64,000 nt of DNA from Calliopum simillimum (Eukaryota > Arthropoda > Insecta > Diptera > Lauxaniidae): contig OX638368.1 in NCBI GenBank assembly GCA_951812925.1, positions 77,606,909 through 77,670,908 on the forward strand, written 5' to 3'. Under the pieces are notes generated by a model. It made no database searches. It worked only from the letters and a program-made list of their open reading frames with translations, and was not told where the DNA came from. Positions 1-10,958 of this stretch are shown piece by piece; the first letter of the stretch is position 1; each line of letters starts with the position of its first letter. The translations under genes and the position numbers were made by a program.

Positions 1-163
1 CTATGGCGTTCGACTTAATTTTAGAAACGCATTTACATACATCATTTTCGCTAACACAAGTAAATTGAAAAGTCGGTTGAACAGCAGTACCCGAGAAGGA
101 AATATTACCTGTTGTAGTCTGCGTTGAACTGGAGAGAAAGAAATCATTTACATAATTTGGATC
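1..163 (-). pseudogene. LINE ORF2 fragment, linker before reverse transcriptase
   Basis: The minus strand reads open across the whole stretch. It begins DPNYVNDFF and ends near CVSKIKSNA, the kind of spacer seen between the endonuclease and the reverse transcriptase of CR1/Jockey-group LINEs. It continues the LINE coding sequence that stops at 19823 on the far side of the Ty3 element: the 4-bp duplication aaca (164-167 and 19819-19822) marks the interrupted point. The reverse transcriptase itself must lie left of coordinate 1. Clade assignment is tentative. Confidence 0.7.
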
Positions 164-2152
164 AACATGTAATGGCAGGTATGCTTAGACGTGGCACGCT
201 GGCTAGAGTTTTGCTCGGCTTGAGCTCGCCGGAAATTGCGGGGATCTTTTTCGTCTAATTCCACTACATTTAAAATTTATTGCGTGCCAGAAATAACCAA
301 AACTAACAAATGAGAAAAAGAATGGAAAAAAAAACAGTTTGTAGAAAAAGGATGAATGAAGCAAGTGCAAAAGAAACACTAGACACTGACATAGATTTAT
401 AGTGAGTGGTATTTCTGCGAGCTTTAAATTTCAAAACGAATTCATTGGAAAGCCTGATGTTATTGCTTTCCTGGCGGCCCACCCTTGACTTAACATTCCA
501 CCGATGGCATCCATATCGCCATTGAAATAAATCCATGGATGCCCCTAATATTCTAAACCGGTCGACTGCAACTCACCTTAAACCATTATAAAAATATCTA
601 ACAATCCATTTCAATTAAGCAGACGACTCAATATTTAAAGTTTAAAGAAAACATTACAAATTTTATTAAGAAATTAATTGAAAACTAAGTAAATCAATAT
701 GCTTATTGATACACTTACAATCACACATAACTAAATAAGGGTAAGTATATTCATAGGTAAGCATGAGGTAATGTAAGGAGTAAGGTAGGTAAGGTTGCTG
801 GTAAGACATAGGTAAGTATATAAGGTAAGTATGTAAGGTAGGTATATAGCACTTAAGGTATTTATAATAACAAATTATTATTTCACTTTTCTTTAACTTT
901 TAATTTACAAATGACATTTTTAATCTTTTAATTTCTTTTTTTTTTTTTTAGATTTTACTTTAACAATTCAAATTTTTTTTCTTTTTAGCAAAAAACATGT
1001 AATAATTATAATATATCTATATATAAGAAATATAAAATATTATAATTATGTTGTTAAATTCACTATTTAATTCTAATAATATTTATTTTTTTTGTTTAAT
1101 TTATTTTCTCATAGGAACTTTCTTTTGTGGTTACATATTTTTTTTTATTCCATTAGTTATTTATAGGACAGGCGAAAAAATAGACATTACATATATAAGA
1201 AACAGAAAACGTCAATAAAGATCATATATAATACACACATAAGCCATTTGAATTTTATTTTAAATAATCAAGTATGCATATTAAAATTAAATTTATAGTT
1301 TAGGTTTTTCTTTCTTTACTGCATTTCCATTCTCAAAAATCTCGGTCTATTTAATTTTATTTTAAACCTACTACCTAAGAACTGGGCGCCAAGTTACTAA
1401 CTGTTAGTGCTGCGACATCGACATCGATGTTGATGAAACATCGATGTTTTGCAAGAACATCGACTGTTTTTAACATCGATGTTTTAAGTTCGATTTTTTT
1501 GCAAAATCGATTTTTTGCCTCGATGTTTTTATTCGATGTTTTCACAAATTCTGTTTTCTCAATTTTCGTTTGCACAAACTTTGTTTTCACAAATTTTGTT
1601 TGCACAAATTTTGCTTAGACAATTCGCATTCAAAATTGGAACATGTACTACTTACTAAGAATGTTGAGTGTGTGTAAACAGCCCCACAACTAATTTTGTC
1701 ATAACATTGTAGGCGTCGTTTCTGTTGAAATTCTTTTGCTGTTGGCCGTAAAAAAAAATACGTGTTTAATTTAATTTAAAAAAACTTAAAAAGAAAAAGT
1801 GCAGCAGACACAATATAAAACCATAAGTAAACAACAATTAAATTAATTTGTCTTAACTTTTACAAAATGGCGCATAGAAGTAACGTTTGGAATATTTTTA
1901 CCAAACCCAAAGGAAGCCCAAATAATTTGGCTATTTGTGCTCTTCCTGCAAACTGTTAACAATAAGTTTTGGAACTTGCAATAACCAGGACTGTTTCGGA
2001 CTCGGTGTGATTTCCATTACTTATTACTTAAAAGTATAAGAATATTTTCTATGCTCCTCAAATAAATTCATTGCTAGTGTAAATTTTTCCATTATCAAAA
2101 AATTCTTTTACTGGTAATGAAAAATTTTACGCTATCAAAATATGCATACATT

Positions 2153-3215
2153 AGCTCCGTTCCAGAACGAAACAAAAGTTAACTTTTGTTACCTTAAGTT
2201 GACTAAATCTTGTTCCCGTATACAAAATTTAGTCAAATGAGAGCGAAAAAAAACATGGCTGATCATTTCCCCTCCAAACAAAAATAACCAAATTTTACCT
2301 AAAGAATTTCTTTAGTTAAGTTTTAATAAAGTCACAATTGACAAAAATTTTACAGTACGCGGTATGTGCGGGTAAAACAACAAAATTAAACAAATAAATT
2401 ATACGTCAAAAAATAAATAAATAAAAAAAGAAACAAGAAAGCAAACAAAAGAAACGCAATTTAAGAGGCATCTATCCAAAATACATTTTGGTTAATACCT
2501 TCACCAGCAAGACCATCTCCTTGAAGGTGGAGCCTTCCGATATAATTGAAAATATCAAGGCGAAAATTCAAGATATCCTCAGATCAATTACGTTTAATTT
2601 TCGCTGGTAAACAATTGGAAGATGGACGCACTCTTTCCGATTACAACATTCAAAGAAATTGACTTTGCACTTGGTGCTTCGTCTGCGTGGTTTTTTAGCA
2701 CAAGAAACTAATGCAACAAAATGGTCTGCCGTAAATGCTACTCCCGTTTGCATTCAAGAACTTCCAAATGCCGCAAGAAGTGCGGACATACCAACTACTT
2801 GCGTCCATAGAAGAAGTTGATGCAGCGGAAAGGAATGTGTCAACATGGGACGACGTTTCTGGGAGTTGGTCAAGAGACAGGCGTTTTTTCTATGTTCTTA
2901 TGTGTAGAATATTTTTGTTTGGAGTGCAGTGAACATGAAAATAAAATGGTTTTATCATAAAATTTTTTTCTTCTAATTTTGCTATGGGATTCAAAATACA
3001 TATTTATAAACACAAAATTATTTCATTTATTTATTTGTTTATTTATGTTTTTAATTTGTGACAGTAAAAACTTTAGCCAAGTTTTTGACTAAATCTTGTT
3101 CCCGTAAATTTTGTAGTTAAATCTCTTGCTGAGAGCAATTTTGCTGTTACTCTCCAAAATTATTTAACTAAAGATTTAACTCAAAATTTAACTAAAAAAC
3201 TTCTGGAACGGAGCT
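2153..3215. mobile_element. Inverted-repeat element carrying a ubiquitin-RpL40 pseudogene
   Basis: Ends are a perfect 15-bp inverted repeat, AGCTCCGTTCCAGAA, flanked by a 3-bp duplication att (2150-2152, 3216-3218). A 20-bp motif, gactaaatcttgttcccgta, occurs in the same orientation near both ends (2201, 3085). The core is a decayed ubiquitin-L40 copy. A 3-bp duplication fits PIF/Harbinger-type elements, but no transposase is present, so the superfamily is uncertain. It is nested in the hAT-like element. Confidence 0.75.
2478..2820 (+). pseudogene. RpL40: Ubiquitin-60S ribosomal protein L40 fusion pseudogene
   Basis: Translation shows ubiquitin from near residue 3 (ILVNTF then [20 protein letters not shown]), a frameshift near the IPPDQQR region, then [20 protein letters not shown], another frameshift, and LHLVLRLRG. 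It runs straight into the L40 zinc-ribbon tail ([20 protein letters not shown], then [11 protein letters not shown], a stop, KK). Ubiquitin fused to L40 is the normal precursor of ribosomal protein L40, cleaved to free ubiquitin. At least two frameshifts and two stops kill it. No introns are seen, which suggests a retrocopy. It sits between the inverted repeats 2153-3215, so it was either captured by that element or inserted into it. Confidence 0.9.
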
Positions 3216-3941
3216 ATTGATAGTGAAATTTTTTTCACCATCAAAAAATTAATTTGCTGGTAATGAAAAATTTAATCTATTAAAAGGGAAAATTTGTTTC
3301 ATTGAATTCAATGAAACTTAAATGGAAATTATTACTTTTAATAGATTTAGTGATAATGGTAAATTTTTCATTACGAGCAAATCAATTTTTTGATAGTGAA
3401 AGAAATTTCACTATCAATAAATTTAGTTGAATTTTTATTGTAAATTGATAACTAAATTTAGTAATAATGAAAAACTGTCCACTATCACTAAATGCATTTT
3501 CTGATAATGGCAAGTTTTAAAATGGAAAATTTTTCCACTTGCACTGAAATTTGCAAAATCCCAAGTCTGTTTATAGAGCATAAATTTTCAACAAAAAAGT
3601 TCTTTATAGTTTATATCATAGGATTTACTGTTTTCATCAAAAAGCTTTCGAAATAAAAAATAATTGAAATCTCATTGTTCACAAATTGTTACTATATGTT
3701 TAAGATGATATCGTAGTGTTAGTACTGAAACAAGACATGTTCATATTTCAAGTTTTGAGAAAAAACTGTTTTATTGTATTGGATTCTGAAATTTACTGCT
3801 TTTTTTTCATGAAGTACATTTCAAAATTTTTCTTTCATGTGTGCTTAAATCAAAATATCAAAAATGTCGATGTTCAGTTTTAGTATTAACCCTACAATAT
3901 TGAAAACTATGTTAATAAATCAGCATTACTTATATCTGTAC

Positions 3942-4832
3942 TCATGAATGGTGAGTCACACGTTTAAAGTAAAAATAATTGTTTATAGGGAATTACTTGC
4001 ACTACAATCTACATATGACTTTTTTCAGATGACTTATAGTTTAGCAGATATTTTTATAACAAACCAGAAATTTCGAAAAAAACCGTTTTTTCAAAAAATA
4101 TCCAAAACGGTTAGTCCTAGAAAAAAACATTTTGTCGCATTTTGTAGAACGTTCAATTCCCTATAAGGATCTCTCCGAACTGTTTTTTCGTCCGACTTAC
4201 CGTTAATGAGATATCGCGTCTTGAAATCATTCAAAATTGAACATTGTACTATGCGCAGTGGACAATTTGAGCTAGACAAAAGTGAGCTGAAGGCACTGCA
4301 ACAATTCAATTCTTTTATTGTTGTTACATACTTAAAAAAGTGGTATACTTGCCAAAGTGCAATTGAAGCACCACTGAATGATTTGCAACTGCTACAAGAA
4401 CTTTTACGCTATAAGAATTGTTCATGCATTTTGTAGAACGTTCAATTCTCTATAAGGATCTCTTCGAAGATTTTTTTCTTCAGACTTACCCTTCATGAGA
4501 TATCGCGACTTGAAAATCATTCAAAACTGAACATAGTACTGCGCATAGTACAATGTTCAATTTTGAATGATTTCAAGACGCGATATCTCATGAACGGTAA
4601 GTCGGAAGAAAAAACAGTTCCATAAAATGCGAGAAAATGTTTTTTTCTAGGACTAACCGTTTTGGATATTTTTTGAAAAACGGTTTTTTTGGAAATTTCT
4701 GGTTTGTTATAAAAATATCTGCTAAACTATAAGTCATCTGAAAAAAGTCATATGTAGATTGTAGTGCAAGTAATTCCCTATAAACAAATATTTTTACTTT
4801 AAACGTGTGACTCACCGTTCATGAGTTATCGT
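3942..4832. repeat. Foldback (long inverted repeat), about 0.9 kb
   Basis: The left arm starts at catgaatggtgagtcacacg and the right arm ends at cgtgtgactcaccgttcatg; about 200 bases of each outer arm (3942-4142 and 4625-4832) match in inverse orientation. An inner inverted pair (about 4193-4260 and 4545-4606) and an inner direct pair (gcattttgtagaacgttcaa at 4137 and 4428) add complexity. No coding sequence. The ggtgagtcacac terminus recurs inside the foldback at 37237-37612. Confidence 0.8.
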
Positions 4833-5750
4833 AATTTTAAGCTTAACACATCACTGTGCCAGGCAAATTACCCTGTCTGTTTTAGAATATGACTCATTTA
4901 ATTTACTTACCTTTTCATATGTTCTTAAATATGTTTTGACGTTTCTTTTTCACTATTAATAAAAACGTTTTTTTACCAAAATTAGGCAATTAATTGACAA
5001 AAATTTCGAAAAATCAGTGATATTATATTGAATACACGGCTCTATCCAGTAGGGCGTTGCTAGTTTTTTCATCTTCATGACTTTTTTCGTATTCTACGGA
5101 TCCAAGCGACTCAAAAGTGAGTGATTTAGATAGTCAGAGTTATTTAAAAACAATAAGAAAGGTATTAAACAATTTTTTTTTACAGTTTGGAAACATTTTT
5201 TTAAAAAGTTGATATCGCGACCTCTAAATGACCAATAAAAAATCTGAAAAAATTCATGGGTTATTTTTATCCCATAATACACCCAAATCCGCTTTAAGGT
5301 TTGAAAAAAATCAAAAAAGTTGTTTTCGTGAAACGCCCTTATGTATACTAAGAAGGAACTTATCTATTTAAAATTATACTGCAAAGGACGTCAATAAATC
5401 AGTATTTTCATTATCTGAAGATGGTTGTATTTCATAAAGTAGGAATTATGTGCAAGTAACATATTTATGTACTATATTACTTGTGTTGCATTAAATGCAA
5501 AAGTTAATTTTATATTATCTCAGCACAACTAGAAACTGATACGATTTTAGATTTCTTAAATGCGCGATTCCCCAAAACTTTAATATTTCAAATCAACTGT
5601 GTATTGCAAAATTCAAAAAGGATATCAGAGACAAAAATAAAGGCTTTTTAGCCATAAAATTATCAATTGAAAATTTTTAAAATATTGTTAAACACATGCA
5701 AGTAAAAAAATTGAAAAGTTTTCAATAAGAAAAAAATTATAAAAAGTATA

Positions 5751-5914
5751 TAAGTGACCTGGTATATGAAAAGGGTGCTTAGGTGTCAAAAAAAAAAATT
5801 TTAGAATATTTTGCCGATTCGCATAGAATTGACCTTTGAAAGTTGTTTACCAGCTGTTTTCTCGAAAACTTATTTTCGCACGTAAGCCCCCCATTTCATA
5901 GACCAGGTCACATA
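5751..5914. mobile_element. Small inverted-repeat MITE
   Basis: Left arm ataagtgacctggtatatga and right arm catagaccaggtcacatat are imperfect inverted copies of about 35 bp, extending into gggtgctta and taagcccccc. About 164 bp long, non-coding. Target duplication not resolved. Confidence 0.55.
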
Positions 5915-6709
5915 TACTTAAAGTTTCTTTAAAATAATGACTTTTTTTAGCTACATATTTGTAAGGATATTCAAAAAGTTATGGCTTCTACAATATAATT
6001 TAAAATTAAAGTGAAATATATATTTAAATTAATACAAAAATATGCAGTATTTTCCATTTATATATGTATTTAATTTTACTGTTCCATGTTCTAAATTAAA
6101 TTTGAGAGAAATTTGATTCGTTTTGTCAGAGTTTTCAACTTATTAAAAAGTAATCGATGTTGCCAAAAATCGATCTTTTTTTGGCGATGTTTTCTAGACA
6201 TCGATGTTTAATTCAGAAAACATCGATGTTCAAAAAATCGATGTTTTCCGGTCGATGTCGCAGCACTACTAACTGTAGTATTTTGTATTTCTATTGAAAA
6301 TTTTAAAAGAAAAAGAAACCCTTTAAATAACTATTCATTGCCTTCTTTAATACATATCAAAAAACAAAAAAAATCATTAATTTAAATATCTATTATTTTT
6401 GAGCCTACCTAATGTTTTTTTTTTTTGATTTATTTTGCTTCTCTTACGTCATACGATTATATTATAAGTTTTCAAACATTTGATTTCTAATTGAATCTGA
6501 AGCTTATCGCTTTTAAATCAAAAAAATACTAAATATTAAATTTTCTTTTTGAACCTCCCTAATCTAGGAAATTTCCTTTTTTTCTTATCTTTATCATTTC
6601 CTTCTCTTTTTTTTCCAAAAATTCAAATTTATATACTTATTATTATTTTTTTTTTTTTTCCTTTTTAATTAATCATATATTTTGTTTTTCTTATATATTT
6701 TTTCTTTTA

Positions 6710-7200
6710 GGTTTTACTTGCGTGTTGTTACTGCTGTTGATGATCTTTGTTGCATAGTTGGTGAATGTTGAAACTTTGTAGTTGTTATAGCTGTGTGATT
6801 TTAGTCGTCGTTGGGAATTATTTTTCGTCGTTGGTGATTTGTAGCTGTTAGTTTGTTGTCCTCACTGGTGTTTTGATGTTCTAAGTTTTGTCGCTGTTTC
6901 GTAGTTGGTGTTTTGTAGTACAACTGTTTTTGTCGTCGCTGGTGTTATGTAGCTCTATGACTTTTGGTCTTCATTGATGATTTGTAGCTGCGTTGGTGCT
7001 TGGTAGCTGTGTTGTCGTAGTTGGTGTGTTGTAGCTCAGATTTTTGTCGTTATTGGTGACTTGTAGCTCTGTTGAAATTAGTCTTCGCTGGTGTGTATCT
7101 TCGTCGTCGTTGGTGTTTTGTTGCTACGTTGGATTTTATTTTCGTTGGAGCTTTGTAGCTGTGTCGAATTGGTGTTTTGTTGCTACGTTGAATTTGGGGT
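6710..7200. repeat. GTTGGTGTTTTGTAGCT-rich degenerate array within the LTR
   Basis: About twenty imperfect units with gttggtg, ttgtagct and gtcgtcg cores, present in both LTRs (the second copy at about 18150-18640). The array lies inside the LTR and is part of its unusual length. The sense strand is CAAC-rich. No reading frame is kept. Confidence 0.6.
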
Positions 7201-8376
7201 TTTTGTGTTTCTGAGCACTTAATTTTTATGTTGCCTTTTTAGTTTTAACGTTTTTCCTTTTTTTTTTTTTCTCTCTTTTTAGGTTTTTCTTTATTTCTCT
7301 ATTTTTAGGTTTTTTTTTATATTTTTATTTCTTTTCTTTTTTTTTCAGGGCAAAATATATGGGACACTTTTGAGCATAGTACTTTTTTTTTATATTTTCA
7401 TTTTTTTTTTGTTCATTTTTCTTCTAGCTCATTTGTTTTTCTGTAATTTAGTTAGTATCCTTTTTTCTTTCTTTATGTTTTTCTTTATATTTGCGTTTTT
7501 AGCGTGAAATTTATTTCGATTTTTATATTGAAGAGTTTTTTTTAGAGTAACTTTTCATAATTTTTTTTTTTTTTTTTTCGTATCCGCACGATTTACTTTA
7601 ATATAATTTTCTTTGATTTCGTCCTTTTTATTTTTATGTCAATTCGTGATTCTTGCGCACCGCAGTTCGTATTTTTTTTTATGTCTATATTCTTTTTTTT
7701 TCCGTAACTCGCTGCTTAACCAAATGCGGCGATATAAGTTTTCGAAATAAGAAAATCGATTTCCATTAAATTAGTGGGAAAATCAGTAGCTCGTTTTTGC
7801 AATTTTGATATGGAAATTCTCGATTTTAGTGAAATAGAAATTTCTCTAAAAATTAATATTTTATCTTGAGCACGACAATTGACGTTAAATCGAGAATTCC
7901 GATGGATAAAAATTACAGAAATGAGCCGCTGCTATTATTTTCTTATGCTTTCTTTTTTAATAAAATTTTCCGTTTTTTAGTTTTAGCACAAAGTTATTCA
8001 CTTTAAAATTTCCTTCATGAAATTTAAGTTATTATATTTTACACGCGGACACGACCTTGAACTAAACACGCGGCGGCTACTGACAAAACTCAACTACTTG
8101 ACGAGAGCATGTTTCGTTCATTTTTTGGTTTTTTTTTTTTTTATTTTTTTGTTTTCTTTAAGTTGGTATCTTGCGTTTTGCTTTTATCATCTGATCCAAA
8201 GCAAAAGAAAAAGATGGCTGTCAATTAGCTGTCCCGCGAAGTTCAAATCCTACTCGTTCTATGATCACTCTATTGTGAACCGTCCATCTCGCCCGATCTT
8301 ACATCTGTCAAATAGGCTGCGTTCACACTGAACAATTTTAGCGTAGGTTGTCCAACTACTGCAGGTGTCCGCCACA

Positions 8377-9420
8377 AAGCCAACTTTTCGAACCGGATGC
8401 AAAGAAGGGAGGAAAGGATGGGAATTTAACACCGGACACACATCATTACTTTAAACAGACTAGTGATCTACAACATTTTACAAGTAGAAGATAGATTTTA
8501 AGGAAAGCTAATGCAATTTAATAATATATTTAGGGACACCCTATTCGTATTACTTTATTTCGCCTCAGCGTTGCAATTTTTTTCAGAACCGTTCCCAATT
8601 GTTTCGTTCAAATGTATTTGTTTTGATTTTGAAGTTTGGTACTAGAAACTAACTCTGTCCGGCTTCCCCTTTTGAATCAGGTGGTTACGTGAACTGGGTC
8701 CAAAATAATCATCGATTGTTATTTCGGTAATCAAATAATAAATGCTTGTTTTTGTATTGTAATTAAACATTTTTGAGCTATGGCTATTTTTTTAATGGCT
8801 TTTTCAGATCTCTCATTCATTGACACTTATAGTACTTATAGTGACACTCCATCTTTACATTATCATATTCGTGAAAGGTTTTCACGGTTCCAGTGCGTCT
8901 GCACGTCTGCAACCGTTTCTTTTACACTAGTGCTAAATATGTAAAATATTCGAATGAAGGTTTAAGTTTTATGAAGTTTCTTTTTATAAATTGATATAGG
9001 GATTGTATCTTGAAACAACGAGACTGTTATTATGTTGTGCCTTATGTGTGAATTGTCCGTCTATGACAGCTCAAATATTTTATAAGTGAAATCTGAAGTT
9101 ATCGTATTAACGAAGCTCGCAACGCAATATTTTTTGAACTATGTGATTAACTTTTGGTCATTCATTGTCAACTGCGTATATTTCAACGCATCGCACGCAC
9201 CGCATCTGTTTGCCTTTTGCGAAATCAATGCGAGGTGCAATTTTTAAATTCAAAAATAGTAAAAAAATCATTTTTTTTTTTTTTTTTTTTTTTGTTTTTA
9301 TCATATGTATGAATATGTATATAGCAAGCTTGTTTCAAGGGACAACAAGTTCGCTAAGTTGGAGAATCTACTTCCTTGAAGTTTATTTTTATTGACATAT
9401 AAGTCTGTGTGTAGGGTATT
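8377..9420 (-). other. 3' region of the Ty3/gypsy element, no gene
   Basis: This lies between the pol stop and the 3' LTR. No env-like or other frame is supported on either strand; a T tract lies at about 9268-9292. No convincing polypurine tract is seen on the sense strand directly before the LTR (the sense sequence there is AAAAGTTGGCTT). Confidence 0.6.
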
Positions 9421-10869
9421 TTATTGCTTCAAGTGTTGACCATGTACGACTCCTACGCGTTTACCTTGCATGGTTTCTACTTCGTACAAATTCTTTCCTA
9501 TGCGACTAACTATGCGACATTTCAACCAGGGACGACAAAGCTTTGAATTTATCCCCTTTGCAAAATTACTTTGAATAAAATTCTTTCGAAAGACTTCTTG
9601 TCCTGGTTGAAAATTTATCTCTCTGCTTCGCTGGTTGTAAGATCTTACATTTTTCTCATATGCTTTATGAAGTTGCTTTTTCATAACGTTCCTGATAAGT
9701 TCCAATTTCTGAGATTTCGTGATTATGTTCGTTTCTGCATCTTCTAGTATGTTCAGTTTTCTGGCAATTTGATATGCACTTGCGTGAGTTATCATATTAT
9801 TACCAAACAGAGCAAAATATGGGGTAACGCCTATTGATGCGTGAACAGATGACCTCAGTGCACATTCAATGTTTGACAAATTCCGGTCCCACTCAGACTG
9901 ATCTTTATCTAAGTAGCTTCTTATCGCGGCTAGGATTGACTGGTTAACTCTTTCGCTTGCGTTTGCTTGTGGAGCATGAAACGCTGATTTTAAGTGTCTT
10001 ACTCCAAAAGTCTCCATAAATTCTTTAAAATCTTTCCCTACAAACTGCGGGCCGTTATCCGAATGAATAGTTTCTGGTACCCCGAACTTGTGAAACACCT
10101 CTACTGTCATAAATTTAATGATTGCTTTTGCTGAGGCTTTTGGAAGAGCTTTCAACAACACGAATTTCGTTTGGTGATCCAAGACAATAAAGATGAATGC
10201 GTTACCGCTTTTAGAGCGAGTATAGGGACCAAGAAAATCTACATAAAGTTTTTGAAATGCCCTGTCAGTACAAACTTCAGCTCCCATAGTAGGACGAAGT
10301 ACCTTATTTGCAGGTTTGCACTCTTTGCAAATTTCGCATTTTCTCACATAATCGCGTACTTCAGTGCACATCCCTGGCCAATTGAAGTACTCGCGAATTC
10401 TGCCTAAAGTTTTCCCTATTCCTCCATGTATAGCCGTGTTCGAGTTATGAGAAAATTTCACTATGTTTTCAGTCAGTTCATGCGGGATCCACAATTTCCA
10501 TGAGTGGTCTTCATTAATGGGCTCACCATCGTAGAAGTTCGTCCGCTTATAGACATAGCCATCAAGAACTTTGATGTCTGGAAGCCTATCACTGTTTTCT
10601 TCTACTGTCTGAATTAAACTTTTATACCTATCACTTCTAAATGCCTCAGAATTCATATCTAAAATTGATGTGTGGCTATCAAGGTCTAACTCCTCCATAT
10701 CAAAGCGAGATAACATGTCTGGAACTACATTCTTTGAACCTTTCCTATGTTGAATAGCAAAATCAAACCCTTGGAGCTTCAAACTCCACCTAGCAAGTCT
10801 ACCATTTAAATCTCTTTGCTTCATTAGCCATTGCAAACTAGAGTGATCTGTGATCACAGTGAATGGCAT
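9421..10869 (-). CDS. pol: Ty3/gypsy Pol, RNase H C-terminus and integrase
   Basis: 482 codons of open frame, ending at 9421. It opens inside RNase H (TDHSSLQWL near residue 8). The integrase has a zinc-binding H-H-C-C set at about residues 141, 148, 178 and 181. The catalytic core has D211 (YVDFLG), D271 (SDNGPQF) and E306 (ERVNQS), a D,D-35-E triad. The C-terminal domain ends near VGVVHGQHLKQ. Integrase joins element cDNA to chromosomal DNA. The first methionine is not a true start: this is the downstream part of Pol, cut off from the RT by a one-base frameshift near 11015. The domain itself looks intact. Confidence 0.92.
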   Translation of the reverse strand: MPFTVITDHSSLQWLMKQRDLNGRLARWSLKLQGFDFAIQHRKGSKNVVPDMLSRFDMEELDLDSHTSILDMNSEAFRSDRYKSLIQTVEENSDRLPDIKVLDGYVYKRTNFYDGEPINEDHSWKLWIPHELTENIVKFSHNSNTAIHGGIGKTLGRIREYFNWPGMCTEVRDYVRKCEICKECKPANKVLRPTMGAEVCTDRAFQKLYVDFLGPYTRSKSGNAFIFIVLDHQTKFVLLKALPKASAKAIIKFMTVEVFHKFGVPETIHSDNGPQFVGKDFKEFMETFGVRHLKSAFHAPQANASERVNQSILAAIRSYLDKDQSEWDRNLSNIECALRSSVHASIGVTPYFALFGNNMITHASAYQIARKLNILEDAETNIITKSQKLELIRNVMKKQLHKAYEKNVRSYNQRSREINFQPGQEVFRKNFIQSNFAKGINSKLCRPWLKCRIVSRIGKNLYEVETMQGKRVGVVHGQHLKQ

Positions 10870-10958
10870 TAGTTCAATGTACGGCCTGAACTTGGCAATG
10901 GCAGCAACTACAGCGAGGCATTCTTTCTCAGTGACCGAATAATTTTTCTGAGCCGAGT

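Larger units (their letters stand above)
2053..3540. repeat. Degenerate tagtgaaa...cactatca short repeats
   Basis: On both sides of the nested element (2053-2149 and 3216-3540) the sequence is a series of imperfect units containing ttcactatcaaaaaatta and ttgctggtaatgaaaaattt, partly inverted to one another. No coding sequence is seen. It is probably a short satellite-like patch of the hAT-like element. Confidence 0.5.
1405..6268. mobile_element. hAT-like non-autonomous DNA transposon, 4.86 kb
   Basis: The termini are an 18-bp perfect inverted repeat, TAGTGCTGCGACATCGAC, flanked by an 8-bp direct duplication ctaactgt (1397-1404 and 6269-6276). The empty site is present intact in the other LTR at about 17707-17720. 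An 8-bp duplication and a TAG-type terminus are the hAT signature. Both subterminal zones (1425-1560 and 6150-6250) carry repeated acatcgatgtttt motifs, likely transposase-binding sites. No transposase coding region is visible; the interior is filled with a ubiquitin-bearing element, a foldback and a small MITE. Confidence 0.88.
168..8376 (-). repeat. 3' LTR of the Ty3/gypsy element, split by a hAT insertion
   Basis: Matches 15557-19818 from the first base (tgtaatggcagg) to the last (gtccgccaca). Without the 4864-bp insertion at 1405-6268 and its 8-bp duplication it is about 3.3 kb, very long for an insect Ty3/gypsy LTR. It includes a GTAAG-rich tract (about 735-850), long T tracts, and a GTTGGTGTTTTGTAGCT-type degenerate array (6710-7200). 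Short open frames inside it are not conserved in length between the two LTRs and are not called as genes. Confidence 0.93.

Noticed and set aside
1375..1618. Opposed short frames on both strands
   Set aside because: They read through hAT subterminal repeats (acatcgatgtttt and aaattttgtttgcac); no protein similarity.
8017..8331. 104-codon frame in the left LTR, also 19546-19773 in the right LTR
   Set aside because: Frame length depends on a T tract that differs between the two LTRs, and the translation is biased by that tract. Not a credible accessory gene.
8401..8430. Purine-rich stretch as polypurine tract of the Ty3 element
   Set aside because: It is purine-rich on the plus strand, but the element is transcribed from the minus strand, so it is in the wrong sense and not next to the LTR.
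8377..9420. Possible env gene of the Ty3 element
   Set aside because: No frame longer than about 76 codons, no membrane or signal segment that could be defended.
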